DNA of 64,000 bases. Origin: Phycisphaerales bacterium AB-hyl4 (lineage in GTDB: Bacteria; Planctomycetota; Phycisphaerae; Phycisphaerales; Phycisphaeraceae). Both the position numbers and the translations under genes were made by a program. This document shows, piece after piece, positions 53,105-64,000 of the stretch (positions within the stretch are counted from its first letter, which is position 1; every line of letters starts with the position of its first letter). The stretch lies in contig JBGUBD010000017.1 in the NCBI GenBank assembly GCA_041821185.1, positions 1 through 64,000 on the forward strand. The letters are read 5' to 3'. The notes beneath the pieces were generated by a model. That model saw nothing but the letters and a program-made list of their open reading frames with translations. It made no database searches and was not told the DNA's origin.

Positions 53105-53494
53105 ATGCTGGCTAGCACAACGTTAACAGAGCAAGACGCGATTCGGGCTGGATTTACGCTTCGATGCGCGGTAGGGTAACTGACTGAGTTGGACTGGCGG
53201 AACGGGCGACGCTCGGCCTCGGAAGGGAGGCGGGCCTTGCTGATCGGGTGGCTAGTCTGATTGCGGCCGGGCGGGTGCCCATCGGGTCGCAGTTGATGCC
53301 TACGTCTAATAGGTGGCCGATGCCGCGTGAAGGCAGCGGGCCAGGCGTGGGTAAATCCAAAATCAGTGTCCGTCGACGAAACGCGTCAGAGCGCCCGGTT
53401 GTGCCATGTTCACGACTGAGCGGTCCGCGCCTGGTCTCGGCGGTCACATAGGTTTTTTTCTGATACGCGTTTCATTACGAAAGGGAAGCACAAT
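53105..53494. other. 390-nt region upstream of the betaine genes
   Basis: No coding frame looks real. A short run of T (TAGGTTTTTTTC, about 53451-53462) and AAAGGGAAG (53480-53488), the ribosome site of the next gene, are the only clear signals. The promoter of the betaine operon, presumably responsive to salt, should lie here. I looked for a glycine riboswitch and saw none of its conserved blocks. Confidence 0.5.
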
Positions 53495-54307
53495 ATGACG
53501 ACCAAAGCACGCGAACAGCAATCCTTCGGCGAAAACCCCGTGGACGTCCGCGAGACCGACCACTACACCGACGAGTACGTCAAGGGATTTGTTGATAAGT
53601 GGGACGAACTGATCGACTGGGACAGCCGGGCGAAGAGCGAAGGCACGTTCTTCATCGACAAGCTGCGCGAGCTGGGCGTGAAGAAGGTACTCGACGTCGC
53701 AGCGGGCACGGGTTTCCACTCGGTTCGCCTGCTGGAAGCTGGCTTTGAGGTGGTTAGCGCTGACGGCTCGCCGCAGATGCTCTACAAGGCGTTCGAGAAC
53801 GCCCGCCGCCGCGGCCACGTGCTTCGCACGGTCCAGGCCGACTGGCGCTGGCTCAACCGCGATGTGCACGGCGAGTACGACGCGATCATCTGCCTCGGCA
53901 ACTCGTTCACCCACCTCTTCGCCGAGCACGACCGACGCAAGGCCCTGGCCGAGTTTTACGCCATGCTCAAGCACGACGGCGTGCTCATGCTCGACCAGCG
54001 AAACTACGACGGCATCCTCGACAACGGCTACGACTCCAAGCACCAGTACTACTACTGCGGCGACAATGTCTCCGTCGCCCCGGTCCACGTCGACGAGGGC
54101 CTCGCCCGCTTCCGCTACCAGTTCCCCGACGAGTCGGAATACTTCCTCAACATGTTCCCGCTCCGCAAGGACTACACCCGAAAGCTTATGAAGGACGTCG
54201 GCTTCCAGCAGATCGATACCTTCGGCGACTTCCAGCAGACCTACAAAGATCAGGACCCGGACTTCTACATCCACGTCGCAAGCAAGGCCTATCAGGAAGA
54301 AGACTAA
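53495..54307 (+). CDS. Glycine/sarcosine N-methyltransferase
   Basis: First enzyme of de novo betaine synthesis: methylates glycine to sarcosine and on to dimethylglycine with S-adenosylmethionine. 270 residues, with the class I methyltransferase motif LDVAAGTGFHSVRL, the acidic loop VVSADGSPQM, and a GNSFTHLF motif seen in this family. It resembles the GSMTs of halophilic bacteria and cyanobacteria. The next gene, 89 nt on, encodes the second enzyme, so the two form the whole pathway from glycine to betaine. Confidence 0.92.
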   Translation: MTTKAREQQSFGENPVDVRETDHYTDEYVKGFVDKWDELIDWDSRAKSEGTFFIDKLRELGVKKVLDVAAGTGFHSVRLLEAGFEVVSADGSPQMLYKAFENARRRGHVLRTVQADWRWLNRDVHGEYDAIICLGNSFTHLFAEHDRRKALAEFYAMLKHDGVLMLDQRNYDGILDNGYDSKHQYYYCGDNVSVAPVHVDEGLARFRYQFPDESEYFLNMFPLRKDYTRKLMKDVGFQQIDTFGDFQQTYKDQDPDFYIHVASKAYQEED

Positions 54308-54396
54308 ACACCCCTGGCACGGTTTAGCCCTCGCGATCACGTGAGGTAACGGTGCGACGCAAGGTCTGACTGAATGGTTCGCAGCAAGGAACGAAT

Positions 54397-55236
54397 ATGA
54401 ATACGCAATACTCCGACGCCGTGCAGACCGCACGCGAGTACTACAACAGCGAAGACGCTGACAACTTCTACTACATCGTCTGGGGCGGCGAGGACATCCA
54501 CATCGGGCTTTACGAGTCCGACACCGAGCCCATCGCCGACGCCAGCCGACGCACCGTCCGCCACATGGCGGGCAAGATCCAGAACATCGACAAGCAAAGC
54601 AAGGTCATCGACCTCGGCGCCGGCTACGGCGGATCAATGCGATACCTCGCCAAAACGCACGGCTGCCACTGCGTCGCGCTCAACCTCTCCGAGGTCGAAA
54701 ACGAACGTGACCGCCAGATGAACGCCGAGCAAGGCCTCGACAAGCTCATCGATGTCGTCGACGGCGACTTCACCGCGCTGCCTTACGAGGACAACAGCTT
54801 CGACGTCGCCTGGTCGCAGGACGCGTTCCTGCACAGCGGCGATCGCGTGAAGGTGCTCGAAGAGGTCGCCCGCGTGCTCAAGCCCGGCGGCGAGATCATC
54901 TTCACCGACCCGATGCAGGCCGACGACTGCCCCGAAGGCGTGCTTGACCCGATCCTCGCCCGCATCCACCTGGACACGCTCGGCTCGCCGGGCTTCTACC
55001 GCGAGCAACTGAAAAAGCTCGGCTTCGAGGAAATTGAGTTCGAAAACCTCAGCCACCAGTTGTGCAACCACTACGGCCGAGTGCTGCGCGAACTCGAATC
55101 ACGCGAAGCGGAACTGCGCGACAAGCAGGTCAGCAGCGACTACATCGAGCGGATGAAAAAGGGCCTCAACCACTGGATCGAAGGCGGCAAGCAGGGCCAC
55201 CTCGCCTGGGGCATCCTCCACTTCCGCAAGAAGTAA
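54397..55236 (+). CDS. Sarcosine/dimethylglycine N-methyltransferase
   Basis: Second enzyme of the route: sarcosine and dimethylglycine to glycine betaine. 279 residues with the Rossmann motif VIDLGAGYGGSMRYLA and VVDGDFTALPYEDNSFDVAWSQDAF. The N-terminal AREYYNSEDADNFYYIVWGG stretch is typical of SDMT and of related sterol-type methyltransferases. AAGGA lies upstream. A strong terminator follows at 55267. Both genes use a codon bias like their neighbours. Confidence 0.92.
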   Translation: MNTQYSDAVQTAREYYNSEDADNFYYIVWGGEDIHIGLYESDTEPIADASRRTVRHMAGKIQNIDKQSKVIDLGAGYGGSMRYLAKTHGCHCVALNLSEVENERDRQMNAEQGLDKLIDVVDGDFTALPYEDNSFDVAWSQDAFLHSGDRVKVLEEVARVLKPGGEIIFTDPMQADDCPEGVLDPILARIHLDTLGSPGFYREQLKKLGFEEIEFENLSHQLCNHYGRVLRELESREAELRDKQVSSDYIERMKKGLNHWIEGGKQGHLAWGILHFRKK

Positions 55237-55266
55237 TCTGCCGCAACCATAACCGTCCAAATCGAA

Positions 55267-55298
55267 AGCCCACGGGCCCCCGCCCGTGGGCTTTTTTC
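55267..55298 (+). terminator. Terminator after the betaine genes
   Basis: AGCCCACGGG and CCCGTGGGCT pair around a C-rich loop followed by TTTTTT. It ends the GSMT-SDMT transcript. The stem is another member of the CCCACGG family. Confidence 0.9.
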
Positions 55299-55477
55299 GC
55301 GCCGATGGGCTACCATTCATTCAAAACGCGAATTCATGGAAATACAACCCCGCGTCCGTGCGTTGTACCCCTAAGGCCCGCCGCGCCCACGCGCCCCGGG
55401 CTTACCCGGACACACCACCACCGCCACCTGTGGCAACGGCAGGGGACGAACCACTCGCCCGGATCGAGCGGAATTTC

Positions 55478-56701
55478 ATGGCCAGGAAGCGAATACCCGT
55501 AGCACGAATCGTAGGCAGCCTCATCGCGCTGGCATTGCTGGCCACACTGGGCTGGGCGATCTATGGCAAGGTCAGTGAAGCTCGCGAGTCGCCCGAACGC
55601 GACCGTGGCGGCGGGTCGGTCGCCGTGCACACCGCTGCGGTCGAGCACGGCTCGATTACCGACCAGCGCACCTTCACCGGCACGCTCAACGCGCGCTCCC
55701 GCTTCACCGTCGCGCCCAAGATCGCCGGCCGCATCGATGAGCTCACCGTCGACATCGGCGACACCGTCGAACGCGGCCAGGTCGTCGCCCGCCTCGACGA
55801 CGCCGAGGTCGTCCAGCAGGTGGAAGAGGCCCGCGCCGAACTCGCCGTCGCCGAGGCGACGCTGGAGGAAACGCGGAGCAACCTCGCCTCCGCCGAGCGC
55901 GACTTGAACCGCATCCAGTCACTACGCGAGCAGCGCGTCGCTTCCGAATCAGAGCTGGACGACGTGCAGTCGCGCTTCGATGCGCAGCAGGCTCGCCTGC
56001 GCGTGGCCGAGGCGCAGGTCGCCCAGCGGCAGGCGGCGCTGCGGTCCGCCCAGGTCCGCATGAGCTACACCCTCGTCCGCGCAAGCTGGCAGGGTGATGA
56101 TGAACAGCGCGTCGTCGGCGAACGCTTCGTCGATGAGGGCGACACCCTCTCCGCCAACGCGCCGCTCGTGACCGTGCTCAACATTCAAACCCTCCGCGCC
56201 GTCGTCTTCGCCACCGAGCGAGACTACCCCCGGCTACGCGTCGGCCAGCGCGCCGAAGTCACCGCCGACGCGTACCCCGACGAGTCGTTCGTCGGCGAGG
56301 TGACGCGGTTGTCGTCCGAGTTTCGCGAAGCATCACGCCAGGCACGCGTGGAACTGCGCGTGCCCAATGACGATCATCGATTAAAGCCGGGCATGTTCGT
56401 TCGCGTTCGCCTGGAACTGGAAGAGATTGACGACGCGACGATCGTGCCGCTGGACGCGCTGGTCACTCGCCGAAACGAGCAGGGCGTGTTCGTCGCGGAC
56501 GTGGATGAGCGTAAGGCGCACTTCGTGCCCGTGCGTGTGGGCGTCACGCAGGGCAACCGAGTGCAGTTGATCGACCCGCCGCTGGCCGGCCGCGTGGTCA
56601 CGCTCGGCCAACACCTGCTGGAAGACGGCTCGTCAATCACGCTCGTGGATGATGATGACGATGAAGCGGCCGACGCGCTGGCGGAAATCACAAGCGGGTG
56701 A
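55478..56701 (+). CDS. RND efflux periplasmic adaptor (MFP)
   Basis: 407 residues. A signal anchor (IVGSLIALALLATLGWAIYG) starts the protein. The HlyD/AcrA-like core follows: FTVAPKIAGRIDELTVDIGD (lipoyl half), a long coiled-coil hairpin (about 115-190), the second lipoyl half and a beta-barrel (MFVRVRLELEEIDDATIVPLDAL). ATG 55478 precedes the anchor and follows GCGGAA. Downstream lie the inner-membrane pump and the outer-membrane channel, giving a full tripartite efflux system. Confidence 0.92.
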   Translation: MARKRIPVARIVGSLIALALLATLGWAIYGKVSEARESPERDRGGGSVAVHTAAVEHGSITDQRTFTGTLNARSRFTVAPKIAGRIDELTVDIGDTVERGQVVARLDDAEVVQQVEEARAELAVAEATLEETRSNLASAERDLNRIQSLREQRVASESELDDVQSRFDAQQARLRVAEAQVAQRQAALRSAQVRMSYTLVRASWQGDDEQRVVGERFVDEGDTLSANAPLVTVLNIQTLRAVVFATERDYPRLRVGQRAEVTADAYPDESFVGEVTRLSSEFREASRQARVELRVPNDDHRLKPGMFVRVRLELEEIDDATIVPLDALVTRRNEQGVFVADVDERKAHFVPVRVGVTQGNRVQLIDPPLAGRVVTLGQHLLEDGSSITLVDDDDDEAADALAEITSG

Positions 56702-56718
56702 GGCAATCAACGATCAAC

Positions 56719-56756
56719 GATTAGCAATCAGCGATCAGCGATCAGCGATCAGCAAT
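56719..56756. repeat. GATCAGC tandem repeat
   Basis: Four near-identical 7-nt units (GCGATCA/GATCAGC) follow one another between the adaptor and pump genes, preceded by degenerate copies (CAACGATCAACGATTAGC). It lies within the operon and may affect spacing only. Confidence 0.6.
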
Positions 56757-56862
56757 TAGAAATTCCCCCTGATCCGGCCCTTCGCTCGCGGACTCGCTCA
56801 GGGCTCGGCTTGAACTTGAGGGGCTCGACTAAACGGGTTGTGGTGGGGTTTCGGGAACGAAC

Positions 56863-60017
<3,155 letters not shown>

Positions 60018-60021
<4 letters not shown>

Positions 60022-61754
60022 ACACGACCCCCCGCTCTGCAGCTATTTGCACGACGTCCACCACCACAAAGCCCAGCCATCGCCATGGCTGGGCGTTATC
60101 CGGGGCGTTACCCCGTGCCGCCACCTTGCTGCGCCCCACGCGCGCCACCGTCATCGTCGGCACACTTACCACGCTTGCCTTGATCGTCCCCGCCTGCCAG
60201 TCGCCCAAGCCTTGGGACATCGACGAGCAGGTTGGCTACGACTACTCCACCGCTCCGCGCGCCACGGTTGACATGGCCCCCGACGCGTTGGAGGACGCCG
60301 ACGAGCCGATCGTGCCGGATAGCGATGAACCGCTGACGCTCTCCGTCGAGCAGGCCGTCTTCCTCACATTGCAGAACAATCGCGCTTTGCGCATCCAGCA
60401 GTACGAGCCGCAGATCGCCGGCCAGTTCGAGCAGATCGAACGCTCCCGCTTCGACCCGCTGCTCTATACCGACCTCGTCTACAGCCGGGCTCGCACGCAA
60501 CAACTCTCGCCCGAGATCGGCGCGACTTTCGATACGGAGCGCGAAGCCGTCGGCGCGGACGTGGGCATCCGCCAACGGCTGCCCACCGGCACGGAACTCG
60601 GGGCAGAACTCTCCCACGACTGGCTTAGAAGCGACCGCACACCCGACGATCAACACGAAGCCCGCGTCGGCGTATCGCTCACCCAGGCCCTGCTGCGCGG
60701 CCGGGGGCGCGAGTCCAACCTCGCCGCCATCCGCCAGGCTCGCCTCGACACGCTCGCGTCCGAGTATGAGTTGCGCGGCTTCGCCGAGGCGCTCGTCGCT
60801 GACCTGGAAGTCACCTATTGGAGCTATGTGCTCGCCCGCCGCGAGATCGAAATTTTCGACAGCTCGCTCGAAGTCGCCCAGCAGCAGCAGCGCGAAACCG
60901 AGCGGCGCGTCGAAGTCGGCGTGCTGGCGGAGACGGAACTCGCCGCAGCGCGATCCGAAGTCGCACTGCGACGCGAAGAGCTCATCAACGCGCGCAACAA
61001 CGCCGAGGTGCTCCGCCTGCAACTGCTTCGCCTGATGAATCCCGGCAAGCCGCAGTGGGAACGCCAGATCGACCCGATCGAAGAGCCCACCATCATCGAC
61101 GTGGAGCTGGACGACGTGAACGACCACGTACAGCTCGCGCTGCGCCAGCGGGCGGACCTCAACGAAGCCCGCCTTCGACTTGAGCAGCGTCGGCTCGACC
61201 TCGTCCGCACGGCCGACGGCCTGCTGCCTCGGCTGGACCTGTTCGTCACACTGGGCAAGACCGGCTTCGCCAGCGCGTTCGGCCGAGCGTGGGAAGACCT
61301 TGACGGCCGCGGCTACGACCTCGCCGTCGGCGGCCAGTTCGAATATGCCCTGGGCAACCGCGCCGCTCGCGCCGACGACCGCATCGCCCGCTTCAGCCGA
61401 CAGCAGGCGTCCGAAGCGGTGGGCAACGTGGCCGAGCTTGTGCAGCTTGATGTCCGCACTGCCTGGCTGGAAGTGCAGCGCGCCCGCGAGCAGATCGCCG
61501 CCACCATCGCGACGCGCGAGCTGCGTGAAGAAACGTTGCGAGCCGAGCAGGAAAAGTTCCGCGTCGGCACGACGACGGCGTTGCTCGTCGCGCAAGCCCA
61601 GCGCGATTTGCTGGAAAGCCAGATCGCCGAAGTGCGAGCCGTGGTGACCTATCGGCAAGCGTTGATTGACTTGTATCGTTTGGAAGGTTCGCTGCTGTTG
61701 CGGCGTGGCGTGGAAGCGCCGGGCGCTCAGCCGCGCGCGTTCAACGGTGAGTGA
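60018..61754 (+). CDS. TolC-family outer-membrane efflux lipoprotein
   Basis: 578 residues. Start ATG 60018 overlaps the pump's stop (ATGA), so translation is coupled. A signal region ends with the lipobox VPAC (Cys57 approximately). Two outer membrane efflux repeats (about 120-330 and 340-560) include LSVEQAVFLTLQNNRALRIQ, LTQALLRGRGRESNLAAIRQ and QRDLLESQIAEVRAVVTYRQ. The first 45 residues contain a sequence encoded by an AGCCCAGCC hairpin (60064-60092). An internal GTG at 60115 would start after it and leave the signal intact. The true start is uncertain. Confidence 0.9.
60064..60092. repeat. AGCCCAGCC hairpin inside the TolC reading frame
   Basis: AAAGCCCAGCCATCG and CCATGGCTGGGCG form a 9 to 10-bp stem. 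A second, smaller stem, CGGGGCG/... occurs just after it (60097-60113). The same arm pattern recurs at 50155. It lies between the coupled ATG and the signal peptide. Confidence 0.7.
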
Positions 61755-61791
61755 CCGGGCGGTGATTCGCTTTCTACCAACAGGTGACAAT

Positions 61792-62625
61792 ATGAAAACG
61801 ATTCGACGGGTCATCACAAGCGGGCGACATTTTCTGAAGGAGTGCATGTATGGCTCGTTGGCGTGCGCCGGGTCGTGGGACGCCATGCGGTTGGCCCTGC
61901 TGTTGCGGATGTCGCCGAAGCATGGGGATCATGACGCGCGGCGTTCCCCGTGGAAGTTGCGGCTTCGCGGGTATGATCACCCGCTCTGGCTTCGGCCGCA
62001 CACGAGTGATGCGCTGGTGGCCCGTGAAGTACTGTTCCAGGGAGAATACGATGGGATTCGGCAATGCGAACTGCCCGATTCGGCACGAATTCTCGATCTG
62101 GGCAGCAACATCGGCTTGTCGGTGTGTTACTGGGATTACCTGTTCGAGCAATGCGATGTTATTGCCGTGGAGCCCGACGATCACAGCCGGACGCTTTTGG
62201 AGCGGAACTGCCAGAGCATGATTGAAGCTGATCGACTTCATGTCGTTAGCGCCTTCATTAGCCATGAAGCGGGGTGGGCGGCGATCGAGCGGCCCGGCCG
62301 GGCGTGGAGCTATCGCATGGGCGAAACCAGCCAGGCGCAGGTTGATGACAAAACGATCCCTACCGTCACCGTGCCTTCATTACTTGAGGAGGCGGACTGG
62401 GATGTCGTTGATCTGCTCAAGTGCGACATCGAGGGAGGAGAAGTAGGACTGTTCCAGTCGGCTGGCGACTGGGTGAGCCGGATTCGACACATGTTCGTCG
62501 AAACGCACCCGCCCTACACGAATGAAGATCTGTACGCGGATCTGCGCCGGGCAGGCTACGTGTTCGATGTGCTGCACGACGAAAGCAAACTCACCAACGG
62601 CGTGTGCCTGCTGCGGCAACGGTGA
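61792..62625 (+). CDS. FkbM-family methyltransferase
   Basis: 277 residues. The C-terminal 190 residues form a class I methyltransferase: ILDLGSNIGLSVCYW (motif I), VIAVEPDDHSRTLLERNC, and the FkbM hallmark VDLLKCDIEGGEVGLF with the aspartate, followed by FVETHP. The N-terminal 75 residues are basic. Such enzymes methylate sugar or lipid hydroxyls, often in surface polysaccharide clusters, but no such cluster is here. ATG 61792 follows CAGGTGA. A single gene just after the efflux operon. Confidence 0.88.
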   Translation: MKTIRRVITSGRHFLKECMYGSLACAGSWDAMRLALLLRMSPKHGDHDARRSPWKLRLRGYDHPLWLRPHTSDALVAREVLFQGEYDGIRQCELPDSARILDLGSNIGLSVCYWDYLFEQCDVIAVEPDDHSRTLLERNCQSMIEADRLHVVSAFISHEAGWAAIERPGRAWSYRMGETSQAQVDDKTIPTVTVPSLLEEADWDVVDLLKCDIEGGEVGLFQSAGDWVSRIRHMFVETHPPYTNEDLYADLRRAGYVFDVLHDESKLTNGVCLLRQR

Positions 62626-63231
62626 GTGATACGGACGACGATTGACCTTCATGTTTTCTCTGGCTTCGAAGCCCACGGCGTGACGTCGTGAGCGCCTTTC
62701 CCACGCACGTAGATAGATCCCAACGCGCATGATCTGATTCTATAAGCACGGCTTCAGGTAAAGTCATCCGCCGCCCGACCACACGTGTGCGTGGCCGGGC
62801 TGACGGATGAGGGTGACACAATATTTTGGCGAGGCCGACTTGCTGCCGGGCCTTTGCGGGAGATCGTGGGGTCGTGGCGTGTTGTTCCCGGGCAGCCAGG
62901 TCAACGCGCAAATGCGGCGGAAGTCCGAGCCGTGGGGACGGCTGGGCTTTCGTGGTCGCATCCCGCTGGTTGCCGGCCTTTCGTGTCGTTTCCGATTGGT
63001 CAGTCGCGTGGCTGCCCATCCATGTTCACGCGTCTGTCCGGGAGCGGACCACCCAGAGCCGGGTCTCGCCGAAGGCTTGCCGAAGCGTGCCTTCAGAGTA
63101 GGGGCGACGCGTCGCCGGCGTGCGCATGGCGTGACGATTTCGGGTGAGTGGTGTAGGCAACTGTAATAGGGTACATTTCGAAAGGCGTCACACAGCACCT
63201 CAAAGCTTCCAATGAACATGTGGTTGCGATC
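62626..63231. other. 600-nt gene-free region with hairpins
   Basis: No convincing coding frame on either strand. Three hairpins are visible: CCCACGGCGTGACGTCGTGAGC (62670-62692, a degenerate CCCACGG member), GCCCGACCACACG/CGTGGCCGGGC (about 62776-62801), and GAGCCGTGGGGACGGCTGGGC (about 62928-62948). AAGCATGGC-like pieces are absent. The region could hold a non-coding RNA or the promoter of the next gene. Confidence 0.45.
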
Positions 63232-64000
63232 ATGAGCAAAACGAATCAGCAGATCCAATGGGGCTACCTCATCCACCTCGGCTACAACATGTGGGAGGAT
63301 CGCGAGTCGCCGAATCGCCCGGACCGCCGCATTGCCAAGCCTTACCTGCGCTGTGACAAGCCGCTCTGGGATGAACTGACGCAGCGATTCGCCGAAGTCG
63401 GCGGGAGCTTGCTCGTCATCGATCTGGGCGAAGCGGTTCGATACGAAAGTCATCCCGAGCTCGCCTGCAAACATGCCTGGAGCCCGGCAAAGCTGAAGCG
63501 GGAAATCAAGCGGTTGCAAAAACTGGGGCTGGAGGTGATTCCCAAGCTCAACTTTTCAGCGGCGCACGACACATGGCTCGGGCCTTACCATCGCTGCGTG
63601 TCGACGGACACCTACTACGCGGTCTGCCGTGATCTGATCGAAGAGGTGTGCAACATCTTCGATCAGCCGCGCCTTTTTCACCTGGGCATGGACGAAGAAA
63701 CGTTCAAACATCAGCGTGACTTCGCGTTCGCGGTCGTTCGTCAGCATGAACTGTGGTGGCATGACCTGCATTTTCTGGCCGAGCAGGTCGAACGGCAGCA
63801 CGTTCGGCCGTGGGTCTGGTCCGATTACTACTGGCATCACCCGGAAGCATTCCTCAAGAACATGCCCAAGTCCGTGCTGCAAAGCAACTGGTACTACAAC
63901 GTCAGGTTCAACAAACGACGACCAGCGGTGGGGGCCTACCTCGACCTGGAAGCGCATGGGTACGATCAGATACCGACCGGCTCAAACGCCAATCACGCAG
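63232..64000 (+). CDS. GH20-like TIM-barrel protein, N-terminal part
   Basis: Runs off the window: 256 codons, no stop. The frame reads YLIHLGYNMWEDRESP, then GSLLVIDLGEAVRYESHP, VIPKLNFSAAHDTWLG, and FHLGMDEETFKHQRDF, followed by RPWVWSDYYW. The alternation of strands and helices, and the HLGMDEE motif, resemble GH20 beta-hexosaminidases and Tat-pathway-type carbohydrate proteins common in planctomycetes. No signal peptide is visible from ATG 63232. Another ATG at 63213 is out of a better ribosome site. Function is a guess. Confidence 0.7.
   Translation, partial: MSKTNQQIQWGYLIHLGYNMWEDRESPNRPDRRIAKPYLRCDKPLWDELTQRFAEVGGSLLVIDLGEAVRYESHPELACKHAWSPAKLKREIKRLQKLGLEVIPKLNFSAAHDTWLGPYHRCVSTDTYYAVCRDLIEEVCNIFDQPRLFHLGMDEETFKHQRDFAFAVVRQHELWWHDLHFLAEQVERQHVRPWVWSDYYWHHPEAFLKNMPKSVLQSNWYYNVRFNKRRPAVGAYLDLEAHGYDQIPTGSNANHA

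Noticed and set aside
53105..53494. Glycine riboswitch upstream of the glycine methyltransferase
   Set aside because: Tempting by function, but the conserved purine-rich blocks and tandem aptamer layout are not visible.
62764..63519. A 251-codon minus-strand frame across the last intergenic region
   Set aside because: Overlaps the start of the GH20-like gene, shows Arg/Pro/Thr-rich composition and no ribosome site.

Overview
The window looks like a chromosome segment of a GC-rich, Gram-negative planctomycete of the Phycisphaerae type. I infer this from the protein repertoire (planctomycete-style lipoproteins, ECF sigma factors with extra domains, a DUF6655-like lipoprotein, an outer-membrane system with secretin, TolC, autotransporter and KdsB), from the many hairpin repeats between genes, and from the short, mostly single-gene transcription units. 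A two-enzyme glycine-betaine pathway (glycine/sarcosine and sarcosine/dimethylglycine methyltransferases) suggests a salt-adapted host. No marker gene in the window fixes the species.

Layout. 1-0.6 kb: the 5' part of a tRNA-Glu and a solitary nuoA. 1.1-9.5 kb: a type IV pilus/type II secretion-like cluster (two pseudopilins, PilM, PilN, PilO, a PilP/GspC-like protein, secretin, TPR lipoprotein) without motor ATPases or a platform protein. 9.5-16 kb: a very large S8-protease autotransporter, a DUF6655-like lipoprotein and a ceramidase-like hydrolase. 16-18.6 kb: divergent oxyR/katA. 19-25 kb: HAD-UbiA fusion, carboxyltransferase, MlaE-type permease, citrate synthase. 25-27 kb: ECF sigma factor with a probable anti-sigma factor. 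27-33.4 kb: an amidase, then a NarL-type regulator with a giant CheR-PAS-GAF histidine kinase. 34-37.9 kb: a divergent subtilase, an ECF sigma factor fused to a ThuA-like domain, and a small membrane protein. 37.9-38.3 kb: an integrase-like remnant beside tRNA-Val. 38.4-41.5 kb: TatA and a TsaC/phosphatase fusion-rpiB unit. 41.8-47.2 kb: a transglutaminase, a response regulator with a GAF-like domain and a secreted protein. 47.6-52.6 kb: kdsB, a TPR protein, argC and a WYL regulator. 53.5-55.2 kb: betaine synthesis. 55.5-61.8 kb: a tripartite RND efflux operon. 61.8-64 kb: an FkbM methyltransferase and the start of a GH20-like protein.

Two themes stand out. First, domain fusions: sigma factor with ThuA-like domain, TsaC with a YwlE-like phosphatase, HAD with UbiA, CheR with histidine kinase. 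Second, at least six families of inverted repeats lie between genes: nested-hairpin elements beginning TTTAGCC, CCCACGG hairpins (some with a conserved 5' block), a palindrome of about 175 nt, TTTCGGA repeats that enter the kdsB start, a CTCTCCC pair, and CCACTGG hairpins. Several also serve as terminators and two reach into coding sequence. I see no CRISPR array, no complete mobile element and no rRNA.
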